A DNA stretch of 64,000 bases from Candidatus Chlorohelix allophototropha (GTDB lineage Bacteria > Chloroflexota > Chloroflexia > Chloroheliales > Chloroheliaceae): positions 372,001-436,000 of the forward strand of contig NZ_CP128400.1 in the NCBI RefSeq assembly GCF_030389965.1. The letters are read 5' to 3'. Of the stretch, positions 42,178-51,295 are shown in pieces. The stretch's first letter is position 1. Every line of letters starts with the position of its first letter. A program made the translations under genes and the position numbers. Under the pieces are notes generated by a model. That model worked only from the letters and a program-made list of their open reading frames with translations. It was not told the DNA's origin and made no database searches.

Positions 42178-42531
42178 CTAGCGTGCTTCTGCGGTTACCC
42201 ACGAACGGCGGTATAACCACCCGGCGCACCCCATTAGCAAGAGGCACAATGGCAGATAAGCCAGCGACCGGATTTGCACCATCGCCACAAAGAACAATAG
42301 CAATCCACCACATAAATGCGCCAAAACAGCCAATTTAATATTTCGATCTGAAATCAATTCTAATAGAGACATTGATACAGCGAACCAAGTCGCGGCTACA
42401 AGCGCATATTCTATCATCCCGGTCTGAATAGACGCATTAAAAATTCCAAGAGAAGGGAGAATGAGGGTTAAGCTCAGTATGAGCAGTAAAAATTTCTTGT
42501 TCGTGCCGCGAAAGTTGAATAACTGTTTCAT
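42178..42531 (-). CDS. Small membrane protein, function unknown
   Basis: This is a 117-residue protein with GAAGGA upstream of its ATG at 42529-42531. It has about four hydrophobic segments: KFLLLILSLTLILPSLGI, MIEYALVAATWFAVSMSLLE, LAVLAHLCGGLLLFFVAMV and LAYLPLCLLLMGCAGWLY, with basic flanks. I recognise no family. Confidence 0.65.
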   Translation of the reverse strand: MKQLFNFRGTNKKFLLLILSLTLILPSLGIFNASIQTGMIEYALVAATWFAVSMSLLELISDRNIKLAVLAHLCGGLLLFFVAMVQIRSLAYLPLCLLLMGCAGWLYRRSWVTAEAR

Positions 42532-42863
42532 CGCTAAATTCCTTCAATAAAATTACCTAAAAATCTCTATAAGAAATTCTATAATTGATTTTGAGTTTTT
42601 GCAATCCACATTTGGTACAAATCGCATAAGTGGTTTTGTGCATTTTGCACAAATCAGGCTTTTGGTTTCGAGTGCCTTAAACGTGAGTGTTTTATTTATT
42701 TCGTAGAAGTGGGCAACACTAAGAATAAAGCTCAAGCGATTTAGTTTTGGGAAGCATTAATACTTAGTTTATATAGATAAGCGATAGATCGGGAGTAAAA
42801 GCAGGGTTTTATCGAAGGAGTAAGGGTTTCCCGTCATAAAAACAGGAAACCCTCGATTTAAAA
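42532..42863. other. Intergenic region with hairpin after glutamine synthetase gene
   Basis: These 332 bp hold a perfect hairpin, AGGGTTTCC (42823-42831) with GGAAACCCT (42845-42853), just past the glutamine synthetase stop on the minus strand and without a T-run. The remaining AT-rich part has a 60-codon minus-strand ORF without a ribosome site, which I do not accept as a gene. Confidence 0.55.
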
Positions 42864-45080
42864 CTAGCTCAAGAACAGTATTTCGCGATACTTAGGTAAA
42901 GGCCAAATGTCATCAGAAATGACCAGTTCCAGCGCGTCACAAACCTCGCGGATTTCCAACATCGCGGGTAGTACCTTATAGCCCATCTTTTGCGCTTCTT
43001 TATCAAGATCTTCATGACCGCTATGTTCAGTGGTCAGTTCCTCAAACTTGTCCATCAACTTGTGTAGCTTGTTGATTAACTTGCTGAGGGACTTGAGATC
43101 ATCTACCTGATGCTCAGGAGCATCTCCACCAAGCACGTCTTTCAGGGATTGGATCGAAGTAGCCAAGAGTTGCTGTTGCTTGTAAGCAGCCGGTAACACA
43201 TAAGTCTTAACCAGTTCCTTCAAGGTTTGCAATTCGATGTCCACGTCTTTGACATAACGCTCAACACGGACTGCATAGCGGGCTTCGACTTCTTCCTTGG
43301 TGAAAATACCGGAATTTACGAAGAACTCGATGGACTCAGGCTTGACCATCTCAGCCAACGCTTCAGGAGATTTGCGCAGATTGGGCAGACCCCGACGAGC
43401 GGCTTCTTCTACCCACTCTTCGGAATAGTTATTGCCCTCAAAGCGGATCGCCTTGGTTTCAATAATGGTTTTCTTAACTACTTCCAGCACTGCTTTTTTG
43501 AACTCAACACCCTTATCTAAGCTAGCTTTGATCTGGGCATAAACATCATCCAGCGCTTCGGCGACAGCAGCATTGAGAGTGGTCATTGCCGGAGAAATAG
43601 CAGCAGAACTGGCGACAGCACGGAACTCGAACTTGTTGCCGGTGAAAGCAAAAGGCGAAGTACGGTTGCGGTCGGTGTAATCGCGCGCAACATCGGGCAG
43701 GTGCGAAATGCTAAGCCCAATGATACGCTCTTCGGTACCGTTCTCAGCTTGTGTACCAGCCTCAATCGCATCCAAGATTCCGGTGAGTTGCTCGCCGAGG
43801 AAGGCGGAGATAATGGCGGGCGGAGCTTCATTCGCGCCGAGGCGATGATCGTTACCGCTACCGGCAATAGCCGAGCGCAGCAGACCAGAACGCTTGTAAA
43901 CGCCCTTCAAGGTTGCGACCAAGAATACTAGGAATTGCAGATTCTGGTTAGGAGTTTTGCCGGGTTCGAGTAGGTTGTTACCATCAGAATCCTGCATAGA
44001 CCAGTTGTTGTGCTTGCCGCTGCCGTTAACCCCTGCGAAAGGTTTTTCATGCAACAACATCGCCAAGTCATGGCGTTCTGCTACGGCACGCAAGTATTCC
44101 ATCACCATCTGGTTGTGGTCGGAAGCAATGTTCAATTCTTCAAAGATAGGCGCAGTTTCAAACTGGCTAGGCGCTACTTCGTTATGGCGGGTTTTAATGG
44201 GAATACCGAGCTTGTAGAGTTCGAATTCCGCTTCCTGCATGAAAGATTGAATTCGGTCTTTAATCGAACCGAAGTAGTGATCTTCCAATTGCTGACCCTT
44301 TGGCGGTGGCGAACCGAGAAGAGTACGACCAGTGGCGATTAGGTCAGGGCGAAGCATATAGTAAGCTTTATCAATCAGGAAGTATTCCTGCTCAGGACCA
44401 AGGGTTGCCACTACACGGTCAGAGTTGTTGCCAAAGAGTTTTAAAACCGGCAGCGCGCTCTTGCTGAGTACTTCGATTGAGCGAAGCAAAGGAGTTTTGT
44501 GATCCAGCGCCTCACCGTGATAGGAAATAAACACCGAAGGAATACATAGGGTCTTTCCATTCGGCTCTTCCGAAATATATGCCGGGCTGGAAGGATCCCA
44601 AGCGGTGTAACCACGTGCTTCAAAAGTGCTGCGTCGTCCACCGGAAGGGAAACTGGAAGCATCAGGCTCACTTTGGATCAGCTGAGAGCCGCTAAAGCGC
44701 TCGATAGGCTGGTTTTCATCATCAAAACTCAAGAAAGCATCATGCTTTTCTGCGGTCAAGCCAGTTTGTGGTTGAAACCAGTGACAAAAATGGGTTGCGC
44801 CGTTTTCAATCGCCCACTCTTTGATGGCATGTGCCACTTCATCGGCGATACTTCGATCCAACTTTTTGCCTTGCTTGATAGTGGCTTGTAGCTTCTGAAA
44901 GGTTTGCTTGGAGAGCTTTTCTTTCATAGCCTTGGTGCTGAATGTATTGATACCATAAATATCGGTAACACGCAGATACTGACCATCGGCGTTACGGGGC
45001 CAATCGAATTGGCGAGTTTGCCGATGACTTACTTGATTTAGCGCCCACAAACGCGGATTGCCGCTAGGCAAATTTGCCAT
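42864..45080 (-). CDS. glnN: Glutamine synthetase type III
   Basis: This 738-residue protein matches GSIII (GlnN), which is much longer than type I (about 450-470). Signatures include the N-terminal FSTKAMKEKLSKQTFQKL, HFCHWFQPQTGLTAEKHDAF, GPEQEYFLID with an active-site Glu, the HNEVAPSQFE and ANHRLG-like NDHRLGANEAPPAI motif, and FEFRAV for ATP and Arg binding. GSIII makes glutamine from glutamate and ammonia and forms dodecamers. GGAGG lies upstream of the ATG. A candidate extended -10 (TGTTATAAT, minus strand, 45143-45151) lies about 65 bp upstream. It is a single gene. Confidence 0.96.
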   Translation of the reverse strand: MANLPSGNPRLWALNQVSHRQTRQFDWPRNADGQYLRVTDIYGINTFSTKAMKEKLSKQTFQKLQATIKQGKKLDRSIADEVAHAIKEWAIENGATHFCHWFQPQTGLTAEKHDAFLSFDDENQPIERFSGSQLIQSEPDASSFPSGGRRSTFEARGYTAWDPSSPAYISEEPNGKTLCIPSVFISYHGEALDHKTPLLRSIEVLSKSALPVLKLFGNNSDRVVATLGPEQEYFLIDKAYYMLRPDLIATGRTLLGSPPPKGQQLEDHYFGSIKDRIQSFMQEAEFELYKLGIPIKTRHNEVAPSQFETAPIFEELNIASDHNQMVMEYLRAVAERHDLAMLLHEKPFAGVNGSGKHNNWSMQDSDGNNLLEPGKTPNQNLQFLVFLVATLKGVYKRSGLLRSAIAGSGNDHRLGANEAPPAIISAFLGEQLTGILDAIEAGTQAENGTEERIIGLSISHLPDVARDYTDRNRTSPFAFTGNKFEFRAVASSAAISPAMTTLNAAVAEALDDVYAQIKASLDKGVEFKKAVLEVVKKTIIETKAIRFEGNNYSEEWVEEAARRGLPNLRKSPEALAEMVKPESIEFFVNSGIFTKEEVEARYAVRVERYVKDVDIELQTLKELVKTYVLPAAYKQQQLLATSIQSLKDVLGGDAPEHQVDDLKSLSKLINKLHKLMDKFEELTTEHSGHEDLDKEAQKMGYKVLPAMLEIREVCDALELVISDDIWPLPKYREILFLS

Positions 45081-45503
45081 TTGCTGTTCCTCCTGAAAAA
45101 AATTTGATGTAGCAGTTTTGTGGCATAAAAAATCTCTCCCATATTATAACAGGTTTTTTAAAAAGCATGAGCATATTGCACAATGAATTTTTTGAGTTCG
45201 ATAATCAATTGGGCAAACAGTCTAATAGTTATGTTTTTAACAACGAGCGATTAGTGCTAAGATGCTAGACTTGAAACTCCGCTTTATTAAAGCCAATAGC
45301 GGTGTTAGAGAGCTTTGTACTCTGCCTGATTCTTGCACCTTCACCTTAATGAATCAGGACTGCTCGCTTATCTGTCTTAATGTTTCCAGTGGAATAATAA
45401 ATCATTTCTATATTAATTTATTATTAACGTGAGGTATGGGCAAAACCCTTGTAGAACTGTATTATATTCTCAACTAGCGGCAATTTTAATGCAGGAGGAA
45501 ATA
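45081..45503. other. Intergenic region between divergent glnN and methyltransferase genes
   Basis: This 423-bp AT-rich region has a likely minus-strand promoter near 45143-45151 for glnN and an inverted repeat CCTGATTC (45325-45332) / GAATCAGG (45351-45358) that could be a regulator site. No ORF was accepted. Confidence 0.5.
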
Positions 45504-46298
45504 ATGACCAATAATCCGCAAGAAGATATTCATAAACTGGTACAAGCCCAATTCGGACCGGTTGCTTCCGCTTATACCATAAGTGTTGGGCATGCCAACC
45601 GTGATGCGCTTGAGATAGTGGTTAACCTAGCACAGCCGCTTGTCACCGACCGCGCCCTAGATATTGCCACAGGCGCAGGGCATACGGCGATGGCACTTGC
45701 GCCACATGTGGCTGAGGTAATTGCCTACGACCTGACATCCCAGATGCTGGAGGAAACCGCCCAAAACGCTGCCAAGCGCAACTTGACAAATCTTGTCACA
45801 AAACAAGGCACGGCGGAGTCTTTGCCATTCCCCGACAATACTTTCGATATTGTGACGGTGCGAGTTGCGCCGCATCATTTTGCGAGTATCAAAAGCGCAG
45901 TGCTTGAGATGGGGCGCGTGGTAAAACCGGGTGGGCGCGTGGTGGTGGTGGATACTACCGTACCAGAAGATGATACTCTTGATCAAGAAATAAATTATAT
46001 CGAAAAGCTGCGAGACCCATCACATGTAAGAAACTACCGTTCCAGCGAATGGGTTTCAATGCTGCAAGAAGCGGGTTTGAAAATCTTTTACAATGAGGTG
46101 GATTATTACACTGAGCAAGGTCAAATGAATTTTGCCAATTGGACTGGACGTATGCGTACTCCGCCCGCCGCAGTAACAGAACTGACCGAACTGTTTCGCA
46201 ACGCTTCTCCTGAACTGGTACAGGCTTTGGAGATAAAGCTGGAGGGAGATGAAATATTCTTTAGCTTACCAAAGGTTACAATCGGTAGTACAAAATAA
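45504..46298 (+). CDS. Class I SAM-dependent methyltransferase
   Basis: The start is the ATG at 45504 (MTNNPQ), behind GCAGGAGG; the frame is open 25 codons further upstream. This 264-residue protein has the SAM motif LDIATGAGHTAMALAPHV (motif I), VIAYDLTSQMLEETA, GTAESLPFPDNTFDIVTVR (motif II) and VKPGGRVVVVDTTVPEDD (post II), a UbiE/Methyltransf_11-like pattern. The methyl acceptor is not known; a small molecule such as a quinone or tetrapyrrole is common. It is monocistronic, ended by a strong hairpin shared with the convergent chelatase gene. Confidence 0.88.
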   Translation: MTNNPQEDIHKLVQAQFGPVASAYTISVGHANRDALEIVVNLAQPLVTDRALDIATGAGHTAMALAPHVAEVIAYDLTSQMLEETAQNAAKRNLTNLVTKQGTAESLPFPDNTFDIVTVRVAPHHFASIKSAVLEMGRVVKPGGRVVVVDTTVPEDDTLDQEINYIEKLRDPSHVRNYRSSEWVSMLQEAGLKIFYNEVDYYTEQGQMNFANWTGRMRTPPAAVTELTELFRNASPELVQALEIKLEGDEIFFSLPKVTIGSTK

Positions 46299-46320
46299 TT
46301 CACAGCATTAGCAGCCAATA

Positions 46321-46370
46321 AAAAAAGCGCGGATTATAGTGAGTTCACTACTTCTACCCGCGCTTTTTTT
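46321..46370 (+). terminator. Bidirectional terminator between convergent genes
   Basis: AAAAAAGCGCGG (46321-46332) pairs perfectly with CCGCGCTTTTTT (46358-46369), with a T-run on either reading. It serves both the methyltransferase gene and the chelatase gene. Confidence 0.93.
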
Positions 46371-46422
46371 ATTTATTTTTTCAGGCTAGGATTTTAAGCC
46401 TACTTGCCTATAGTTCAATCCG

Positions 46423-48447
46423 TTAGCGCATATCCTCTGCTACATTCGATACGGTGTTGGCGATAAGCCGCGCATCCGCTCGTGGCAAGTAGATATAGTG
46501 ACCACCGAGACGACGCGCCAGATTAGCCGCATCCCCTTTGCTCAAGAAGTTGGTCTGAGTATCCAGCACCACACTGTTCAAGCCATTGCCTGACAGCACC
46601 CCTGCCAATTGCTCTACTTCCTGAGTAGCGCGAGACTTACGCTCTTCTTTGCCCAACCCAACGGTATCTTCAGTTTCTTCCAGCAACACATTGCCGCGCC
46701 CATCGGTAATCAATACCACCATCGTTTTATTGATACCCTGTCGTTTGGCGCTCTCGCTCATGTTATAGGCGGAGAGCAGCGCAGAGGCAAGAGGAGTTCC
46801 ACCACCCACCGGAAGCACATCAAGCGAACGCTTGGCAAGTTCCACGCTTTGGCTTGGCGGTAGCAACACATCTGCCTGTCTACCTCTGAAAGAAATCAAA
46901 GCCACTTTATCACGATGCACATAGGCTTGTTGCAATAGCTTAGTAACTGCGCCTTTTGCCTCGCGCATACGGTTGAGCGCCATTGAACCGCTCGCATCCA
47001 CTACGAACACAAACAACACGCCTGCTTTGTCCTTGTAGCGTTTGATGCGTAAGTCATCGGGTTTGATACGAACGCGATTATCATTAGCGGACTTGCCTTT
47101 TTTCTCTTTAGTGTCGTTTTCCCGACGCAGAGTCTGGAAAGGCGCTGCTGCTCGAAGCGTCGCGGTAATAGCAAGCCGTCCCTGACCGGGCTTCCCTGCC
47201 ACACTTTGCACATGCCTGCCGCGTTTCCAGTTATAGGTCTCGCCACGACTACCGGCTTTACTGCGTTGGTTTCGTGCCTGCACCATAGACAGAATATCTT
47301 CCGGCACTTCCGAATCCATTGCGCTCATCACCAAATCTTGCAATTCCGGTTCTTCTTGTTTTTGTTCGGGTGGCTCGTCTTCACTTTCATCTTCGTCATT
47401 TTGTTCCGGGGGCGGAGGCGGTTCAGGTTCATCCGGTTGCTCAGGTTCTTCCGGTTCGGGTTCGGGCAAGCGAGTAGCACGTGGCAATAGTACCAGTTGC
47501 ACCGCCGTTTTCAAATCATCATCATCTACTTCGGTGCGCCCTTCCAAAGCAGCGGAAGCTCTGGCAGCATAGGCTGCAAAAATGTCGGCGCGATTGCCCA
47601 CTACCCCTAAACGTAATGCCGCCTCGGACAGCGCGCTAAACTGTTCATCGGTCAGCTTAACGTTGGGTAGAACTTCACGTCCGGCACCGATTAACGATTT
47701 GAGTAGGTTTGTTTCTTCTTCGTAATCAGCCTCGAGTTGTTCTGGAAAGCGATCAAAGGTTATGGCTTGCCGCATAATCTGGGCGCGCATTTCTGTACCG
47801 TTAGTCGGTTGCATAGAAATCATCAAGCCAACCCGATCGGTCAAACCGGAGCGTACTTCGCCCTCACCGGGGTCAAAAGTACCGATAAGGATAAAGTTAG
47901 TGGGATAATCGGCGCTTAAACCCTCCCGCTCTAGGGCTAACCTGCCACGACTGAGCGAATCCATCAGATAATTACTTGGACCGGTATCGAGCAGGTTCAG
48001 TTCGTCGCAATACAAAACGCCTCGGTTAGCTTCTGCCAACACTCCGCGTTCTGCCACGCGCCTGCCGGTTTGAAGAGTCGCTTCCAACGCCAACCCACCA
48101 AGCAAACGATCTTCGGTTATATTCAAAGGGAGGTCAATAAAGGGAGGACGCACGTGTACCGTCTGCTCAATGGTTTTTTGCTTGCAATCGCTGCACCAAT
48201 CAGTTGGTTTATCGGGAGAGCAATGCGAAGCACAACCTACATTTGCATGTATGTCCGGTAGCAAATCGTGGAAACTGCGCGCCAGCGTGGTTTTAGCCGT
48301 ACCGGGACGCGCTGCAATAATAACACCACCTAGACGTGGTTCTATTGCCAAAATTAGCAAAGCCCTTTTTGCCAGCGTGTGACCCACAACCGCCGCAAAA
48401 GGATATAGGACACTATCTCTGTAACCATTTTTTTGTGTAGAAGTCAT
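46423..48447 (-). CDS. AAA+/VWA chelatase subunit (cobaltochelatase or Mg-chelatase type)
   Basis: The start is taken at the ATG 48445-48447 (MTSTQKNGY), nine bases after GAGGG; an earlier ATG at 48465 has a weaker site. The 674-residue protein fuses the two halves usually split as ChlI/BchI and ChlD/BchD: an AAA+ domain with Walker A-like ARPGTAKTTLAR, and a C-terminal von Willebrand A domain with MIDAS VFVVDASGSMAL. Between them lies a Pro/Glu-rich acidic linker. Such single-chain forms occur as cobaltochelatase CobST-like subunits in Actinobacteria. A four-Cys stretch (CASHC...WCSDC) may bind metal. Without CobN or ChlH nearby the metal cannot be decided. A cobO gene lies in the same minus-strand group. 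Confidence 0.9.
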   Translation of the reverse strand: MTSTQKNGYRDSVLYPFAAVVGHTLAKRALLILAIEPRLGGVIIAARPGTAKTTLARSFHDLLPDIHANVGCASHCSPDKPTDWCSDCKQKTIEQTVHVRPPFIDLPLNITEDRLLGGLALEATLQTGRRVAERGVLAEANRGVLYCDELNLLDTGPSNYLMDSLSRGRLALEREGLSADYPTNFILIGTFDPGEGEVRSGLTDRVGLMISMQPTNGTEMRAQIMRQAITFDRFPEQLEADYEEETNLLKSLIGAGREVLPNVKLTDEQFSALSEAALRLGVVGNRADIFAAYAARASAALEGRTEVDDDDLKTAVQLVLLPRATRLPEPEPEEPEQPDEPEPPPPPEQNDEDESEDEPPEQKQEEPELQDLVMSAMDSEVPEDILSMVQARNQRSKAGSRGETYNWKRGRHVQSVAGKPGQGRLAITATLRAAAPFQTLRRENDTKEKKGKSANDNRVRIKPDDLRIKRYKDKAGVLFVFVVDASGSMALNRMREAKGAVTKLLQQAYVHRDKVALISFRGRQADVLLPPSQSVELAKRSLDVLPVGGGTPLASALLSAYNMSESAKRQGINKTMVVLITDGRGNVLLEETEDTVGLGKEERKSRATQEVEQLAGVLSGNGLNSVVLDTQTNFLSKGDAANLARRLGGHYIYLPRADARLIANTVSNVAEDMR

Positions 48448-48580
48448 CACAATCAACCCTCGCATGATAGATAAGAGCGCAAACTTATAGTACTGTGAGA
48501 TTGAAATTTACGGTGTAGCTATAGTTACAGTAACCCGTGAAGTTTCTCACCAATTCAATAAGTTGAAAAATTAGACTTAC

Positions 48581-49234
48581 TTATTCGGGCATCATAACGC
48601 TCAGTAACACCTCCACATTGTAGATGCGATGAGTGCGACGACTCAAAGTGATACGAATCAAGTCACCCAATTGTACCAGATCAAACACCCAGCGCGGAGT
48701 TTCAAGGGTAATCGGGTAAACCCCGTGATTTCTCCGCGAAATAGTTTCGGGTTTTTGCTCCAGAAGTTCGGTTGAAAGGGCGGTAGGGTCTGGCGCAAAA
48801 CGATATTCGGCTTCAGCCACATCGCTGTGGATTTGCCAGTCTGGTTTGCCCAACCACCGTGCAAAGGATTCCGCCGGTACAATATTTACAATACAACGTT
48901 GCCCAATCGCTTCACGGTACGCCCAACTACGCCCTCGCTCCTGTTTCCAAATGGTTTGCAAATCATGCAAAGTTACGTAGCAAGCCAGTGTTTCGGGACC
49001 CTGCAACAAATCTACCACTTGCTGATACACCCTGAACAGACTCATAACCGCGCGAGAAGTGATATAAATTATCGGGATTAACAAGGGTATATAGCCCTGA
49101 AAAGGAGCGCGAAAGTCTTCCCAGACACCCAGCAGCAAACCATATAGGAAAAAGCTTAGTGAACAAGTAATTAGAAATTCTCCGGTATAACGTAAAATAT
49201 CTACGAGAAACGCCCGTCGGTTTGCTGCCCCCAT
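48581..49234 (-). CDS. Membrane-anchored protein of unknown function
   Basis: This is a 217-residue protein with GAGG before its ATG. There are two hydrophobic segments near the N-terminus (about 17-33 and 44-63). The remainder is a soluble domain with TWKQERGRSWAYREAIGQ-type mixed helices and a C-terminal strand-rich part (PRWVFDLVQLGDLIRITLSRR). No family is recognised. It lies 11 bp downstream of the NAGK-GNAT gene on the same strand, so it is likely in one operon with it. Confidence 0.65.
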   Translation of the reverse strand: MGAANRRAFLVDILRYTGEFLITCSLSFFLYGLLLGVWEDFRAPFQGYIPLLIPIIYITSRAVMSLFRVYQQVVDLLQGPETLACYVTLHDLQTIWKQERGRSWAYREAIGQRCIVNIVPAESFARWLGKPDWQIHSDVAEAEYRFAPDPTALSTELLEQKPETISRRNHGVYPITLETPRWVFDLVQLGDLIRITLSRRTHRIYNVEVLLSVMMPE

Positions 49235-49245
49235 TTTTACTACCT

Positions 49246-50565
49246 CTAAACTTCATAAAGCTCCACTACTTCAAAACCCAAACTGCGATAAAGCGCTTCC
49301 GCAATATCATTGCCAAGCGTAACCCGCAAAACCGCCGAAGGATAGCCCGCCGCTTTGATACGGCGCAAAGATTCCTCCACTACGGCACGTCCTACTCCTT
49401 GTCCCCGAAATTCGGGTAGGGTGAAAACATTGGTCAGGCAAGGTTCGCTTGAATCTTCTTTTTCACAAACCACTTGGCACAAACCCACCAATTTATCGCC
49501 ATCAGTAGCTGACACCGAAAGTTCTGGCATGTAATCGCCCCAATCCGGGTCAAGTTCACGCTTGATAAGTTCAATAGCATCTAAGGGTGTATTCCAATCG
49601 TAGTCAATAGTGCCGTAATAGGCGCGATGCATTGCCTCTCCGAGAATATCAGCTTCAATTGGCGCAGTGGCAAGCGTGTAATTCTGGGCAGAAGCGGGCG
49701 AAATCTCCGCACCACTCAAATTAACCCGCATGAGCTTGCGCCTAACAAAAGTAGTGCCATCTGGTAGATAATGTTCAACCGCGTTGTAAAGAGCGTGCGG
49801 CTTACGCCCATCAATAACCATGACCCGCCTCGAACCTTCCAAAGCCTTCAGCGCGGCTTCAACTTTGGGAATCATACCACCCGTTATCACGCCACTTTCG
49901 ATTAAATGATGGCTACTTTTTTTACCTAGCCGCCGAATAGTGCGTTTTTGCTCATCCAGCACTCCCGGCACATCAGTCAAAAAGACGGTGGCATCGGCTT
50001 CAAGGGTAGCCGCAATCGCAGCAGCAGCGGTATCCGCATTCAGGTTAAAAGTTCTAGCTCCGTCCTCAACAGAAACACCGAGCGGCGCAATTATAGGCAT
50101 AAAACCAGAACTTAATACTTGAACTAGCAAATCAATATTTACCTTCACCACCTCGCCTACGTAACCGATGTCACCAAAACGGGTTTCGCGCCGCGCTTCG
50201 AGGATATTCCCATCCACTCCGCTCAAACCCAAAGCCAGTACTGGAGTTCCCTCAACAAAGCGGTTAGCGCGATTAAAGCTCTCCACTAAGCCTGTATTTA
50301 TCTGCCCACGAATCATCATTGTAGCAGCTTGTAAGGCAGATTCATCGGTCACGCGCAAGCCGTTCAAAAAGCGGGGTTGTTCACCCATTTTGCGAAGGAG
50401 GTCGCTGGTGGCATTACCTCCACCGTGTACAACCACAACCTGATGACCTTCGCGTGTAAGCTTGATTAAATCATCCAGAGTAGTATCAGGTGAAGCAGTA
50501 CCGGATTGCCCCCCAAGGGTACTGCCTCCCAACTTAACTACAATAGTTTTATTCATCCTATCCAA
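49246..50565 (-). CDS. argB: Acetylglutamate kinase fused to a GNAT acetyltransferase
   Basis: The start is the TTG 50563-50565 with GAGG at ideal spacing (7 bases); an ATG three codons later (MNKTIVVKLGG) is possible. The 439-residue protein has an N-terminal amino acid kinase (about 1-280): VKLGGSTLGG, VVHGGGNATSDLL, NGLRVTDESALQAATMMIRGQIN, GDIGYVGEV, LNADTAAAAIAATLEADATVFLTDVPGV. This is the NAGK pattern of arginine synthesis. The C-terminal 140 residues are a GNAT domain with the acetyl-CoA motif LPEFRGQGVGRAVVEESL and VTLGNDIAEALYRSLGFEVVEL. Fused NAGK-acetyltransferase occurs in other groups as bifunctional NAGS-NAGK, but this GNAT looks different, so the acetyl acceptor is open. Confidence 0.85.
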   Translation of the reverse strand: MDRMNKTIVVKLGGSTLGGQSGTASPDTTLDDLIKLTREGHQVVVVHGGGNATSDLLRKMGEQPRFLNGLRVTDESALQAATMMIRGQINTGLVESFNRANRFVEGTPVLALGLSGVDGNILEARRETRFGDIGYVGEVVKVNIDLLVQVLSSGFMPIIAPLGVSVEDGARTFNLNADTAAAAIAATLEADATVFLTDVPGVLDEQKRTIRRLGKKSSHHLIESGVITGGMIPKVEAALKALEGSRRVMVIDGRKPHALYNAVEHYLPDGTTFVRRKLMRVNLSGAEISPASAQNYTLATAPIEADILGEAMHRAYYGTIDYDWNTPLDAIELIKRELDPDWGDYMPELSVSATDGDKLVGLCQVVCEKEDSSEPCLTNVFTLPEFRGQGVGRAVVEESLRRIKAAGYPSAVLRVTLGNDIAEALYRSLGFEVVELYEV

Positions 50566-50626
50566 ACCAGAGCCTCAATTCTAATTGGTTATTTTCGCTT
50601 TATATTTATACTGCGCCCGTATCCGG

Positions 50627-51295
50627 CTAAAACTCGATGCCTTTTTGGGCTTTTACATTGGCATTATAGGGATGCTTTACTTCCACAATCTCAGAAACGA
50701 GATCGGCATAGTCTATCAATTCGGGTGGAGCATAACGTCCTGTAATAACCACATGCAAGTTTTTAGGGCGATTATCCAACGCTGCCTTAACTTCATCCCA
50801 AGGCAGCCAACCATATTTCAAAGGATAGGTCATCTCATCAATTACAATGAGATCATAATCACCGGAAAGAATTTTCTGCTTGCAAATCTCCCAACCCTCG
50901 CGCGCCAGCTTTTTATCATTCTCAATATTATCAGAAAGCCATGTAAAACCATCGCCCAAGGGTAGCATCTCAATGCCTACTTTGCGAGCGGTTTTCTCTT
51001 CTCCCCAGTTGGCGGTTTTGGCTTTAATGAACTGGAGCATACACACCCGCAAGCCCTGTCCCCATGCGCGCATCAACAAACCAAAAGCAGCGGTGGTTTT
51101 ACCCTTGCCGTTGCCAGTATTGACAAGCACCAGACCTTTGCGAATCGCGGTTTTAGTCTTTTTCAAACGTGCTTCATGACTAGAGCGTTGCCGGGCTAGA
51201 CGCTCTTCTTCGGTGAGATTTAGATCGGCTTCAGGGTCGTCTAGCGCATCCTCATCAAGTTCTTCAAGTTCTTCATCTATATCTTCGGTGGACAT
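50627..51295 (-). CDS. cobO: Cob(I)yrinic acid a,c-diamide adenosyltransferase
   Basis: The start is the ATG at 51293-51295 (MSTEDIDEE) behind AAAGGAAG; the frame is open further upstream without a ribosome site. The 222-residue protein has an acidic N-terminal part (about 1-40), then the CobO/BtuR/CobA P-loop GLVLVNTGNGKGKTTAAFGLL, MLQFIKAK, IVIDEMTYPLKYGWLPW, VVITGRYAPPELIDYADLV and a terminal YNANVKAQKGIEF. It adds the adenosyl group to the cobalt of corrinoids, a step of vitamin B12 synthesis. It heads the minus-strand group that ends with the chelatase gene. Confidence 0.95.
   Translation of the reverse strand: MSTEDIDEELEELDEDALDDPEADLNLTEEERLARQRSSHEARLKKTKTAIRKGLVLVNTGNGKGKTTAAFGLLMRAWGQGLRVCMLQFIKAKTANWGEEKTARKVGIEMLPLGDGFTWLSDNIENDKKLAREGWEICKQKILSGDYDLIVIDEMTYPLKYGWLPWDEVKAALDNRPKNLHVVITGRYAPPELIDYADLVSEIVEVKHPYNANVKAQKGIEF

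Noticed and set aside
42553-42735. 60-codon minus-strand ORF between the small membrane gene and glnN
   Set aside because: There is no ribosome site, no domain and a composition unlike its neighbours; it lies in AT-rich intergenic DNA.
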